Part shown: positions 20,066 through 28,904 of the stretch, one piece after another
Position numbering within the stretch: the stretch's first letter is position 1
How the letters are laid out: each line of letters starts with the position of its first letter
DNA from: Streptomyces sp. BK340
Lineage (GTDB): Bacteria; Actinomycetota; Actinomycetes; Streptomycetales; Streptomycetaceae
NCBI RefSeq assembly: GCF_007827595.1
Contig: NZ_VISR01000004.1
Span: 62,001 to 126,000, forward strand
Length of the DNA stretch: 64,000 nt
Reading direction: 5' to 3'
Notes under the pieces: model-generated
The model's database searches: none
The model's input: only the letters and a program-made list of their open reading frames with translations
Told to the model about the DNA's origin: nothing
Translations under genes and position numbers: made by a program

Positions 20066-21883
20066 TTACTCCACTGTCACCGACTTCGCGAGGTTCCGCG
20101 GCTTGTCGATGTCGCGGCCCAGGACCTTTGCCGTGTGGTACGACAGCAGCTGGAGCGGGATGCCCATGAGGATCGGGTCCAGCTCGTCCTCGTTCTTCGG
20201 GACGACGATCGTCTCGTCGGCCTTCTCCTGGTTCCGGTGGGCGACCGCGAGGATCTTGCCGCTGCGGGCCTTGATCTCCTCCAGGGCCGCGCGGTTCTTC
20301 TCCAGCAGATCGTCGTCCGGGACGATCGCCACCGTGGGCAGGGCGGGCTCGATGAGGGCCAGCGGGCCGTGCTTCAGCTCGGAGGCGGGGTAGGCCTCGG
20401 CGTGGATGTAGGAGACCTCCTTGAGCTTCAGGGAGGCCTCGCGGGCCACCGGGTAGCCCCGGACGCGGCCGATGAAGAGCATCGAGCGGGCGTCGGCGTA
20501 CTGCTCCGCCAGCTTCCTGATCTCGTCCTCCTGCTCGAGGATCTCGGCGATCTGGCCCGGCAGCCTGCGCAGGCCCTCGATGATCCGCTTGCCGTCGCGG
20601 ACCGAGAGGTCACGGGTGCGGCCGAGGTGCAGGGCGAGCAGGGCGAAGGCGACCGTGGTGTTGGTGAAGCACTTCGTGGAGACCACGCAGACCTCGGGGC
20701 CGGCGTGCACGTAGATGCCGCCGTCGGCCTCGCGGGCGATCGCGGAGCCGACCACGTTGACCACGCCCAGCACGCGGGCGCCCTTGCGCTTCAGCTCCTG
20801 CACGGCGGCGAGGACGTCGTACGTCTCACCGGACTGGGAGACCGCGACGTAGAGGGTGTCGGGGTCCACGACCGCGTTGCGGTAGCGGAACTCGGAGGCC
20901 GGCTCGGCGTCGGCGGGGATGCGGGCCAGCTCCTCGATCATCTGGGCGCCGATCATGCCCGCGTGGTACGAGGTGCCGCAGCCGAGGATCTTCACGCGGC
21001 GGATCTTGCGCGCCTCGCGGGCGTCCAGGTTCAGGCCGCCGAGGTGCACGGTGGAGAAGCGGTCGTCGATGCGGCCGCGCAGCACGCGGTCCACGGCCTC
21101 GGCCTGCTCGTGGATCTCCTTGTGCATGTACGTGTCGTGGCCGCCCATGTCGTAGGAGGCCGCCTCCCACTCCACGGTGGTCGGCTCGGCCGTCGTACGG
21201 GTGCCCTCGGTGGTGTAGGTGCGGAAGTCGTCGGCCTTGAGGGTGGCCATCTCGCCGTCGTCCAGCGTCACTATCTGCCGGGTGTGGGCGACCAGGGCGG
21301 CGATGTCCGATGCGACGAACATCTCCTTCTCGCCGATGCCGAGGACGACCGGGGAGCCGTTGCGGGCCACCACGATGCGGTCGGAGAAGTCGGCGTGCAT
21401 GACCGCGATGCCGTAGGTGCCCTCGACGACCCGGAGGGTCTCGCGGACCTTGTCCTCCAGCTTCTCGGCCTGCGAGCGGGCGATCAGGTGGACGAGCACC
21501 TCGGTGTCGGTCTCGGAGAGGAACTCGACACCGTCCGCCTCCAGCTTGCGGCGCAGGTCGGAGGCGTTGTCGATGATGCCGTTGTGCACGACGGCGACCT
21601 TCTGGTCGGCCGACATGTGCGGGTGGGCGTTCACGTCGGAGGGGGCGCCGTGGGTGGCCCATCGGGTGTGGGCGATGCCGGTGGTGCCCTTGAAGCGCGC
21701 GGGGACCTTGGCCTCCAGGTCGCGCACCCGGCCCTTGGCCTTGACCATCTTCAGGCCGGCCGTCTTCGGGGAGGTGACGACGATGCCCGCAGAGTCGTAG
21801 CCGCGGTACTCCAGGCGCTGCAGGCCCTCCAGGAGCAGGGGCGCCACGTCACGCTTGCCGATGTATCCGACGATTCCGCACAT
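20066..21883 (-). CDS. glmS: Glutamine--fructose-6-phosphate aminotransferase (isomerizing)
   Basis: A 605-residue enzyme making glucosamine-6-phosphate from fructose-6-phosphate and glutamine, the first step to UDP-GlcNAc and cell wall. Met1 precedes the nucleophile Cys2 (MCGIVGYIGKRDVAPL). The glutaminase domain covers about 1-220 (HTRWATHG, NGIIDN); two SIS sugar-isomerase domains follow (LGCGTSYHAG, SQSGETYDVL), and the C-terminus is the conserved AKSVTVE. GAGGAA precedes the ATG. It lies 38 bases downstream of a small conserved gene, probably in one operon. Streptomyces have two GlmS paralogues; this location corresponds to the one near adpA. Confidence 0.95.
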   Translation of the reverse strand: MCGIVGYIGKRDVAPLLLEGLQRLEYRGYDSAGIVVTSPKTAGLKMVKAKGRVRDLEAKVPARFKGTTGIAHTRWATHGAPSDVNAHPHMSADQKVAVVHNGIIDNASDLRRKLEADGVEFLSETDTEVLVHLIARSQAEKLEDKVRETLRVVEGTYGIAVMHADFSDRIVVARNGSPVVLGIGEKEMFVASDIAALVAHTRQIVTLDDGEMATLKADDFRTYTTEGTRTTAEPTTVEWEAASYDMGGHDTYMHKEIHEQAEAVDRVLRGRIDDRFSTVHLGGLNLDAREARKIRRVKILGCGTSYHAGMIGAQMIEELARIPADAEPASEFRYRNAVVDPDTLYVAVSQSGETYDVLAAVQELKRKGARVLGVVNVVGSAIAREADGGIYVHAGPEVCVVSTKCFTNTTVAFALLALHLGRTRDLSVRDGKRIIEGLRRLPGQIAEILEQEDEIRKLAEQYADARSMLFIGRVRGYPVAREASLKLKEVSYIHAEAYPASELKHGPLALIEPALPTVAIVPDDDLLEKNRAALEEIKARSGKILAVAHRNQEKADETIVVPKNEDELDPILMGIPLQLLSYHTAKVLGRDIDKPRNLAKSVTVE

Positions 21884-21921
21884 ATATAGGTATTCCTCAG
21901 TCCGTGGTTCCTGGCTGGTTC

Positions 21922-22179
21922 TCAGCCGTAGACCATGCGGCGCAGCTGCCGGAGCGTCAGCTCCGGCGGTGCGACCGCCCGGTATTTCAGGTCCGCCTCG
22001 ATCCGTTCGAAGATCTCCGTGTTCTGCAGGCCCTGGACCTGCAGTTCTCGGTGGCGGCGACGGACGTAGTCCTGCGTCGTCTCGTCGAAGTAGGCGAGCA
22101 CGTCCTGTATCACCCGCAGCGCCTCGCCCCGGTTCAGGGGCGTGGACCGCGTCAGGTGATCGACAAGTTCCTCGTGCAC
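21922..22179 (-). CDS. Conserved small protein upstream of glmS
   Basis: About 85 residues, mostly helical and charged (VHEELVDHLTRSTPLNRGEA, then VIQDVLAYFDETTQDYVRRR and NTEIFERIEADLKYR). The composition and lack of hydrophobic segments suggest a soluble cytoplasmic protein. No named family is recognised. I chose the GTG at 22179, with AGGA about nine bases upstream; a TTG at 22215 would add 12 residues but has no good RBS. Its coupling to glmS suggests a role in regulating or partnering amino-sugar synthesis, which is inference. Confidence 0.7.
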   Translation of the reverse strand: MHEELVDHLTRSTPLNRGEALRVIQDVLAYFDETTQDYVRRRHRELQVQGLQNTEIFERIEADLKYRAVAPPELTLRQLRRMVYG

Positions 22180-22329
22180 CCGGTAGATCCTGGGGCACCG
22201 GCGCGAGATTCGCAAGAATCGTGCCCGATTCCGGGCAAGGGCCTGTTGAAACTCTTATGGGGCTCTGTTCGCAAGCTGTCCATCCTGCGTCTTGTGCCGC
22301 GTCGCCCGGACCCACGAGTTTCAGACGTC

Positions 22330-23913
22330 ATGGACATTCCACGTATGGGAGTACCCGAGAAGCTGGCCGAGCGCATGAGCATGGCCGAGCAGCATGAGTA
22401 CCTGCGCGGCAGATTCTCGCGGCGCACCATGATCAGAGGCGGTGCCGTCACGCTGGGCGCCGTCACGGGTGGCGCGTTCGTCCAGGGCGGCACCGCCCAG
22501 GCCGCCGTGCCGACCCAGCGCACCGCCTCCGCCACCGAGGACGTCGACGGCGCCCTCGTCGCCCCCTTCGGCCGCCACCTCGCCTTCGGCGGCGACCCGC
22601 GCTCCGAGATGACCGTCTCGTGGCAGGTCCCGGTCGCCGTCAAGAACCCCTTCATCCGTATCGGCGCCAACCCCTGGGACCTCTCCCGCAAGATCGAGGC
22701 CGAGGTCCGCAGCCTCTACACCCCGGCCGGTGTCGGCGCGAGCGGCGACCACACGCAGTACTACCTGCACGCCCAGCTCACCCACCTGCGCCCCGGCCGC
22801 ACGTACTACTACGGCGTCGGACACGACGGCTTCGACCCGGCCGAGAGGCACCTGCTGGGCACCCTGGGCACCTTCACCACCGCCCCGGCCCGTAGCGAGC
22901 CGTTCACCTTCACCGCCTTCGGCGACCAGGGCGTCAGCTACCACGCCCTGGCCAACGACAGCCTGATCCTCGGCCAGAACCCGGCCTTCCACCTGCACGC
23001 CGGCGACATCGCCTACGGCGACCCGGCCGGCCAGGGCAAGACCACCGACACCGGGTTCGACTCGCGCACCTGGGACCAGTTCCTGTACCAGACCGAGTCG
23101 GTCGCCAAGCAGATCCCGTGGATGGTCTCCTACGGAAACCACGACATGGAGGCCTGGTACTCGCCCAACGGCTACGGCGGCGAGGAGGCCCGCTGGACGC
23201 TCCCGGACAACGGTCCGGACCCGGAGAACCTCCCGGGCGTCTACTCCTTCGTCTACGGCAACACGGCGATCATCTCGCTGGACCCCAACGACATCTCCTT
23301 CGAGATACCGGCGAACCTGGGTATTTCCGGCGGAACCCAGACCAAGTGGTTCGAAGCCCAGCTGAAGAAGTTCCGGGCCTGCGACGACATCGACTTCGTC
23401 ATCGTGTTCTTCCACCACTGCGCGTACTGCACGTCCAAGGCGCACGCCTCGGAGGGGGGCGTGCGCCAGGAGTGGGTGCCGCTGTTCGACAAGTACCAGG
23501 TGGACCTGGTCATCAACGGCCACAACCACCAGTACGAGCGCACCGACGTCATCAAGGGCGGCGAGGTCACCAAGAAGCTGCCCATCGGCGGCACCGCCTA
23601 CCCCGAGACCGAGGGCGTGGTCTACGTCACCGCCGGTGCGGCGGGCCGCAGCCTGTACGCCTTCACCGCCCCGGACTCCTACGAGGGCAACGAGAACGAG
23701 GTCGACTCCGTGTCCTCGTTCATCTGCCTCAAGGACGGCGCCCGGCAGCCCGAGACCGTCACCTGGTCGCGCGTCCGCTACCTGAACTACTCCTTCCTGC
23801 GCGTGGACGTCACCCCCGCCCCGAGGGGCCGCTACACCACCCTGAAGGTCTCGGGCATCGCCGAGACCGGTGACCGGATCGACCACTTCACGGTGGCGCG
23901 CCGGGCCAAGTAG
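22330..23913 (+). CDS. Tat-exported purple-acid-phosphatase-like metallophosphoesterase
   Basis: About 527 residues. A twin-arginine signal FSRRTMIRGGAVTLG near residue 35 precedes an Ala-rich cleavage region. Residues about 80-190 form a fibronectin-III-like N-terminal domain of purple acid phosphatases (MTVSWQVPVAVKNPFIRIG). The metallophosphoesterase core shows the metal ligands in order: FGDQG, HAGDIAYGD, SYGNHDME, FFHHCAYC and NGHNHQYER. It should act outside the cell on phosphate esters, as folded Tat cargo. The start is one of three near Met codons (22330, 22345, 22375); none has a strong RBS. PHO control is plausible but no clear PHO box was identified. Confidence 0.88.
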   Translation: MDIPRMGVPEKLAERMSMAEQHEYLRGRFSRRTMIRGGAVTLGAVTGGAFVQGGTAQAAVPTQRTASATEDVDGALVAPFGRHLAFGGDPRSEMTVSWQVPVAVKNPFIRIGANPWDLSRKIEAEVRSLYTPAGVGASGDHTQYYLHAQLTHLRPGRTYYYGVGHDGFDPAERHLLGTLGTFTTAPARSEPFTFTAFGDQGVSYHALANDSLILGQNPAFHLHAGDIAYGDPAGQGKTTDTGFDSRTWDQFLYQTESVAKQIPWMVSYGNHDMEAWYSPNGYGGEEARWTLPDNGPDPENLPGVYSFVYGNTAIISLDPNDISFEIPANLGISGGTQTKWFEAQLKKFRACDDIDFVIVFFHHCAYCTSKAHASEGGVRQEWVPLFDKYQVDLVINGHNHQYERTDVIKGGEVTKKLPIGGTAYPETEGVVYVTAGAAGRSLYAFTAPDSYEGNENEVDSVSSFICLKDGARQPETVTWSRVRYLNYSFLRVDVTPAPRGRYTTLKVSGIAETGDRIDHFTVARRAK

Positions 23914-23968
23914 GGCCACACCCACGCCCGGAGGGCGGGGCGTGACGTCCCGGGGAGCAGGCGGTCCG

Positions 23969-24850
23969 CTACATGCGCCGCAGGACCGCCTGCTTGGCCA
24001 GGGTGAACTCCTCGTCCGTCAGCACCCCCGAGCGGTGCAGCTCGCCCAGCTCGCGCAGCCGCCGCAGCAGCGCGTCGTGGTCGTCCTCGGCGGGGGACGC
24101 CTTGGTGAGCCGCGGCGGCCCGGGGTGTGCGTCCGTCCCGGCGGGCGGCGCCGACGGGTGCGGCAGCCGGGCCTGCACGGCGGCCGCGACCAGGGCCATC
24201 AGCGGGTCCCTCTTGAAGCCCCACAGCTCGACGGCGTTGGGGTCGTACTTCGGCGGTGCGGTGGCGGGCGCGCCGCGCACGGTGAAGCGCAGATGGCCGT
24301 TCTCCAGCCCCGCCGCCGGCTGCCACTCCACGGCCGTGATCTCGCCGACCGGGATCGTGCGGGGCCCGGTGGCGGCCTTCGCGTCCTCCGTCTTCCAGTT
24401 CCACTCCAGCCGCACCTGCTCGCCGTCGAAGCCCGCCGTGCCGTCCCCGGCCGAGGCGGACAGCGGCACGGACGGCCCCGGCAGCAGGTACTCGGCGACC
24501 GGGCCCGGCGAAACCCCGTCCAGCAGCAGGGCGTTGCGGACCTCGTCCGCGAAGTACTCGGCGACGCCGTAGCGGTCGGACTCCACGGTCAGCTGATAGG
24601 GGTCGTGCGGCTCGGTGAGCCGGCCGCCGGTGGCGTGCAGCAGCGGGTCGGCGCCGTCGCGCAGCCGCAGCCTGAGCCGCCCGGACTTCTTCCCCTGCTC
24701 GAACGAGACCCCCGCCAACGCCCCCAGCGGTACGACGAGTTCACCCAGCGTCCCGCGCAACAGGCCGATGTTCCTGTCCCGGCCCGGAGTCAGCCTGAGC
24801 GCGTCGCCGTCGAAGGCCCAGGTGCCGTCCTTCTGGATGATTTCCGCCAT
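23969..24850 (-). CDS. DUF4429 protein with C-terminal SHOCT domain
   Basis: A 293-residue soluble protein. Two DUF4429-type segments occur, one at the start (DGTWAFDGDALRLTPG...) and one in the middle (GTAGFDGEQVRLEWNWKTED... EVTAVEWQPA-like). The last 35 residues, LLRRLRELGELHRSGVLTDE followed by EFTLAKQAVLRRM, form a short C-terminal oligomerisation (SHOCT) motif. Such proteins are widespread in Streptomyces without a known role; similarity to PH-like domains has been suggested. It is divergent from the hexosaminidase gene. Confidence 0.85.
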   Translation of the reverse strand: MAEIIQKDGTWAFDGDALRLTPGRDRNIGLLRGTLGELVVPLGALAGVSFEQGKKSGRLRLRLRDGADPLLHATGGRLTEPHDPYQLTVESDRYGVAEYFADEVRNALLLDGVSPGPVAEYLLPGPSVPLSASAGDGTAGFDGEQVRLEWNWKTEDAKAATGPRTIPVGEITAVEWQPAAGLENGHLRFTVRGAPATAPPKYDPNAVELWGFKRDPLMALVAAAVQARLPHPSAPPAGTDAHPGPPRLTKASPAEDDHDALLRRLRELGELHRSGVLTDEEFTLAKQAVLRRM

Positions 24851-24880
24851 GCGGGGATTGTTTCACCGGATCTGCGGGAG

Positions 24881-24896
24881 AGTGGTCTTTACCACT
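24881..24896. promoter_or_regulatory. DasR-responsive element (dre)
   Basis: AGTGGTCTTTACCACT is a 16-bp near-palindrome matching the described dre consensus of DasR, the GntR-type GlcNAc regulator of Streptomyces. It sits 16 bases upstream of the hexosaminidase start, a repressing position. The orthologous S. coelicolor gene (SCO2786) is a known DasR target. Confidence 0.85.
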
Positions 24897-24912
24897 CGTG
24901 AAGGGAGCGCAT

Positions 24913-26514
24913 GTGAGACAGAACCACAGCACGACTCCCCGATTCCCCCGGATCCTCGGGTCCCTGCTGCTTCTGGCGGCGGCAGGCGTGTTCACCGTCG
25001 GCGCGGGACCCCTCCCGAGCGCCGCCGCGACGACCCCGCTGGACCGGGTGGTCCCCGCGCCCGCCTCGGTCAGGCCCGCCGGATCCCCGTACCGCATCAC
25101 CCGCGCCACCCGGCTCCGCGTCGACGACTCGGCCGAGGTCCGCCGGATCGGCGCCTACCTCGCCGGCATCCTGCGCCCCTCCACCGGCTATCCGCTGCCG
25201 CTCACCGGCCAGGGCGCCGGCGGCATCCGACTCCGCCTGGCCGACGGGCCGTTCGGCGCCGAGGGCTACCGCCTCAGCAGCGGACCCCACGGTGTCTCCC
25301 TCACCGCCGGCACCCCGGCCGGCCTCTTCCACGGCGTCCAGACCCTGCGTCAGCTGCTGCCGGCCTCGATCGAGAGGAAGACCGTCCAGTCCGGCCCCTG
25401 GCGGATCGCCGGCGGCACCATCGAGGACCGCCCGCGCTACGGCTACCGCGGCGCCATGCTGGACGTCTCCCGGCACTTCTTCACGGTCGCCCAGGTCAAG
25501 CGCTACATCGACCAGATGGCCCTCTACAAGATCAACACGCTGCATCTGCACCTCAGTGACGACCAGGGCTGGCGCATCGCCGTCGACTCCTGGCCGCGCC
25601 TGGCCGCCTACGGCGGCTCGACCCAGGTCGGCGGCGGCCCCGGCGGCCACTTCACCAAGGCCGACTACCAGGAGATCGTCCGCTACGCCGGCTCCCGCTA
25701 CCTGGAGGTCGTCCCCGAGATCGACATGCCCGGCCACACCAACGCGGCCCTCGCCTCCTACGCGCAGCTCAACTGCAACGGCACCGCACCCCCGCTGTAC
25801 ACCGGCACCGACGTCGGCTTCAGCTCGCTGTGCGTGTCCAAGGAGGTGACGTACACCTTCGTGGACGACGTCATCCGCGAGCTGGCCGCGCTCACCCCCG
25901 GCCGCTACCTGCACATCGGCGGCGACGAGGCGCACTCCACCAGCCACGCCGACTACGTGAAGTTCATGAACCGTGTGCAGCCGATCGTCGCCAAGTACGG
26001 CAAGACGGTCATCGGCTGGCACCAGCTGACCGGCGCCACCCCCGCTCCGGGCGCCCTCGCCCAGTACTGGGGCGTGGACGGCACCAGCGCGGCCGACAAG
26101 GCCCAGGTGGCCAAGGCGGCCCAGAACGGCACCGGGCTGATCCTGTCCCCGGCCGACCGGGTCTACCTCGACATGAAGTACACCCGGAACACCAGGCCGG
26201 GCACGAAGTGGGCGGGCTACGTGGAGGTGAAGCGCTCCTACGACTGGGACCCGGGCGCCTACCTCCCCGGAGCACCCGCCTCGGCGATCAAGGGCGTCGA
26301 GGCACCGCTGTGGTCCGAGACACTCACCAAGTCCGCCGACATCGAGTACATGGCCTTCCCGCGCCTGGCGGGAGCGGCCGAGCTGGGCTGGTCCCCGGCG
26401 GCCACCCATGACTGGGACCGCTACAAGGTACGCCTCGCGGCCCAGGGCCCGCGCTGGACCGCCCTCGGCATCACGTACTACAGGTCGCCCCAGGTGCCCT
26501 GGCCGGCGAGCTGA
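24913..26514 (+). CDS. Secreted GH20 beta-N-acetylhexosaminidase
   Basis: A 533-residue exported glycoside hydrolase. The signal peptide contains RILGSLLLLAAAGVFTVGAG and ends near residue 40. A family-20 N-terminal domain (VVPAPASVRPAGSPY) is followed by the catalytic barrel, with GAMLDVSRHFF, NTLHLHLSDDQGWRI, and the catalytic pair Asp-Glu in HIGGDEAHS near residue 339. It removes GlcNAc from chitin fragments outside the cell; the product feeds the DasR-controlled uptake system. The GTG at 24913 has GAAGGGAG five bases upstream, better than the GTG at 24898. The family and DasR control agree with a chitin-degradation role. Confidence 0.94.
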   Translation: MRQNHSTTPRFPRILGSLLLLAAAGVFTVGAGPLPSAAATTPLDRVVPAPASVRPAGSPYRITRATRLRVDDSAEVRRIGAYLAGILRPSTGYPLPLTGQGAGGIRLRLADGPFGAEGYRLSSGPHGVSLTAGTPAGLFHGVQTLRQLLPASIERKTVQSGPWRIAGGTIEDRPRYGYRGAMLDVSRHFFTVAQVKRYIDQMALYKINTLHLHLSDDQGWRIAVDSWPRLAAYGGSTQVGGGPGGHFTKADYQEIVRYAGSRYLEVVPEIDMPGHTNAALASYAQLNCNGTAPPLYTGTDVGFSSLCVSKEVTYTFVDDVIRELAALTPGRYLHIGGDEAHSTSHADYVKFMNRVQPIVAKYGKTVIGWHQLTGATPAPGALAQYWGVDGTSAADKAQVAKAAQNGTGLILSPADRVYLDMKYTRNTRPGTKWAGYVEVKRSYDWDPGAYLPGAPASAIKGVEAPLWSETLTKSADIEYMAFPRLAGAAELGWSPAATHDWDRYKVRLAAQGPRWTALGITYYRSPQVPWPAS

Positions 26515-26544
26515 ACAGCGGCCCGGGCGAGACCCGGGCGCAGG

Positions 26545-26587
26545 CCGACGGGCACCCCCGGGGACCGTACTCCGGGGTGCCCGTCGG
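26545..26587. terminator. Bidirectional terminator between hexosaminidase and desD
   Basis: CCGACGGGCACCCC at 26545-26558 pairs perfectly with 26574-26587; the two convergent genes end on each side. Confidence 0.85.
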
Positions 26588-26598
26588 TGCGCGGGTCG

Positions 26599-28368
26599 TC
26601 AGAACCCGGCGATCGGGTTCCGCAGGTTCCCCACCAGCTGGAGCGCGCCCGACGGGTCGGCGAGGTCCACCATCTGCCGGTTGTCGCGCAGCTGGAGCCG
26701 GTTCAGGCACGACAGGGCGAACTCGGGCGCGAACACGTCGTACTGCGCGAACCTGTCGGCGAGTTCCGGCGTCGACTCCTGGTACTCGCGGGTGACCTCC
26801 GCGACCGTGCGCCAGAAGCCGTCCTCCTCCAGGATCCCCTCGGCGGCGAGGTTCGCCGCGAGGAACCGGAAGAAGCAGTCGAAGACGTCGGTGAAGACCG
26901 ACAGCAGCTTCATCTCCTCGGGCACCTCGACGCGGATCCGCCGCACCTCCGGCGGCAGGATCGCGTCCGGGTCCATGACGACGACCTCCTCGGCGATGTC
27001 CTTGTAGACCGCCCGCTCGACGGCCCCGTCCTTCAGCACGAGGATCACGTTCTCGCCGTGCGGCATGAAGGCCAGGTCGTAGGCGTAGAAGCTGTGCAGC
27101 AGCGGGGTGAAGTAGGCCCGCAGGTACTGCCGCAGCCACTCGGCGGGCGCCAGGCCCGACCGCTCGATCAGCGCGCCCGCGAACGAGGCGCCCTCGTGGT
27201 CCACGTGCAGCAGGGACGCCATGGTCGCGAGGGACTCGCCCTCCCGCAGCGACGGCACCGGGCTCTCCCGCCACAGCGCGGCCAGCATCTTGCGGTACGG
27301 CGAGTAGCGGTCGGTGGCCTGCTCGTACTCCAGATGCCGGTAGCCGACGGCCGCCCGCTCCCGGATGATCGTGAGACCGGTCGACTTCAGCACGCCGTCG
27401 TTCTCGACGAGCTGGGCCAGCCAGTCGTTGATCGCCGGTGTCGCCTCCATGTAGGCCGCCGAAAGACCGCGCATGAAGCCCATGTTGAGGACGGACAGGG
27501 CCGTCTTCACATAGTGCTTGTGCGGGGCGGAGGTGTTGAAGAAGGTCCGGATGGACTGCTGGGCCAGGTACTCGTCGTCGCCCTCGCCCAGGCACACCAG
27601 GTGCCGGCGGGCCACCTCGGCGGCGAAGGTGACGCTGAGCTTGTTCCACCACTGCCAGGGGTGGACGGGTATGAGCAGGTAGTCGGCGGGGTCGAGGCCC
27701 TGCTCCGTGAGCCTGCCGTGGAACCGCCCGACGGTGGCCGCCCCCAGCTCCTGCCGGAAGAAGTCCTCGTACTCGATCCCGGCCCCCGCCGTGAACGCGG
27801 CCCGCGAGCGGTGCGCGGCCAGCCACACCAGCCGGACGGGGCTCGCGGTCTCCGGGGCGTACGACAGGTACTCGTGGATGCCGAAGCCGAGCCGCCCGTT
27901 GTTGGCGACGAAGCAGGGGTGGCCCTCGGTCATCCCGGTCTCGATCGCCTGGAAGCCGCTGCGCGCCAGCTCGGCGGAGGTGACCTTCGGCTTGGTCAGC
28001 TTGTAGCAGGTGCCGGAGAGCGTGGAGGAGATCTCCTCCAGGTAGACGGGCAGGACCTCGTCGCTCAGGCCCAGCGCCTGTCGCAGCTCGACGAAGAAGT
28101 TCAGCGCGGCCAGCGGGAGTTCCTCCCCGGCGCGACGACGGGTGATCGAGTCGGCGTCGACCGCCCAGTGGTCGAGGCCGCGCAGGGTGGCCGTGAACCG
28201 GTAGGCGGTGAGCCCGTCGTCGCTGCGTACGACGTACCGGTCGCCGTCCCGCTCCGGCGTGATCAGCCGCTCATGCGCGAACTCGGCGAGCGCCTTGCGC
28301 ACCAGCAGCCGGTTGGCGGTGTCCCAGCGCTCCGGGGACAGGTGGGCCACGGCGTCGGCGAGGCTCAT
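26599..28368 (-). CDS. desD: Desferrioxamine synthetase (NIS synthetase)
   Basis: A 589-residue IucA/IucC-type NRPS-independent siderophore synthetase. It joins N-hydroxy-N-succinyl-cadaverine units with ATP and cyclises them to desferrioxamine E/B. Recognisable motifs include the ATP-binding SSTLSGTCYKL, the HPWQWWNK stretch, SAPHKHYVKTALSVLNMGF and the C-terminal FhuF-like region SFYAYDLAFMPHGENVILVL. The length is typical. It is the last gene of desABCD; its ATG overlaps the desC stop by four bases. Iron control acts from the iron box upstream of desA. Confidence 0.96.
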   Translation of the reverse strand: MSLADAVAHLSPERWDTANRLLVRKALAEFAHERLITPERDGDRYVVRSDDGLTAYRFTATLRGLDHWAVDADSITRRRAGEELPLAALNFFVELRQALGLSDEVLPVYLEEISSTLSGTCYKLTKPKVTSAELARSGFQAIETGMTEGHPCFVANNGRLGFGIHEYLSYAPETASPVRLVWLAAHRSRAAFTAGAGIEYEDFFRQELGAATVGRFHGRLTEQGLDPADYLLIPVHPWQWWNKLSVTFAAEVARRHLVCLGEGDDEYLAQQSIRTFFNTSAPHKHYVKTALSVLNMGFMRGLSAAYMEATPAINDWLAQLVENDGVLKSTGLTIIRERAAVGYRHLEYEQATDRYSPYRKMLAALWRESPVPSLREGESLATMASLLHVDHEGASFAGALIERSGLAPAEWLRQYLRAYFTPLLHSFYAYDLAFMPHGENVILVLKDGAVERAVYKDIAEEVVVMDPDAILPPEVRRIRVEVPEEMKLLSVFTDVFDCFFRFLAANLAAEGILEEDGFWRTVAEVTREYQESTPELADRFAQYDVFAPEFALSCLNRLQLRDNRQMVDLADPSGALQLVGNLRNPIAGF

Positions 28369-28904
28369 GCGGCCACCGCCTTCGTGAACTGCTCCCGCGT
28401 GCAGAAGCTAAGCAACGCCTTCTTCTCCGGCTTCTGTATCACCCGCTCGGGCACGAACCCGACCGCCTCGTTCAGGGCGTGCACGGCCTTGTTGCGGACG
28501 TCGGGCTCGACGACGACCCGCTCCACCTCCGGGTCCTCGAAGAGGTGGGCCATGACCGCGGTGATGACGGACCGGGTGAACCCGTGCACGGGCGTGTCGG
28601 TCGGGGGCGTGAGGAAGTGCATGCCGACATCGCCGGGCCGCGGCTCGTACAGGCCGGCCAGCTCGCGGTGGGCGGGGTCGTACACCTCCGTCAGGAAGGC
28701 GGGCACGCCGTCCCGCAGACCGAGCAGGGCGTGGTGGTGCTCGTCGGCGGCGATCTCCATGTAGGCCCGCTCGACGTCCACCAGTTTCGCGTCCTGCATC
28801 ATCCAGAACGCCGCCTTGGGGTGCGTGACCCAGGAGTGCAGCAGCTCGGCGTCCTTCAGGGGGTCGAGGGGGCGGAACGTGAAGGTCATGGTCGGGCTGG
28901 TCAT
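28365..28904 (-). CDS. desC: Desferrioxamine acyltransferase
   Basis: A 179-residue GNAT-fold acyltransferase that acylates N-hydroxycadaverine with succinyl-CoA or acetyl-CoA. It has the RhbD/IucB-type pattern [46 protein letters not shown] and [20 protein letters not shown]. Four-base overlaps with desB and desD indicate coupled translation. It is a cytoplasmic enzyme acting between DesB and DesD. Confidence 0.95.
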   Translation of the reverse strand: MTSPTMTFTFRPLDPLKDAELLHSWVTHPKAAFWMMQDAKLVDVERAYMEIAADEHHHALLGLRDGVPAFLTEVYDPAHRELAGLYEPRPGDVGMHFLTPPTDTPVHGFTRSVITAVMAHLFEDPEVERVVVEPDVRNKAVHALNEAVGFVPERVIQKPEKKALLSFCTREQFTKAVAA

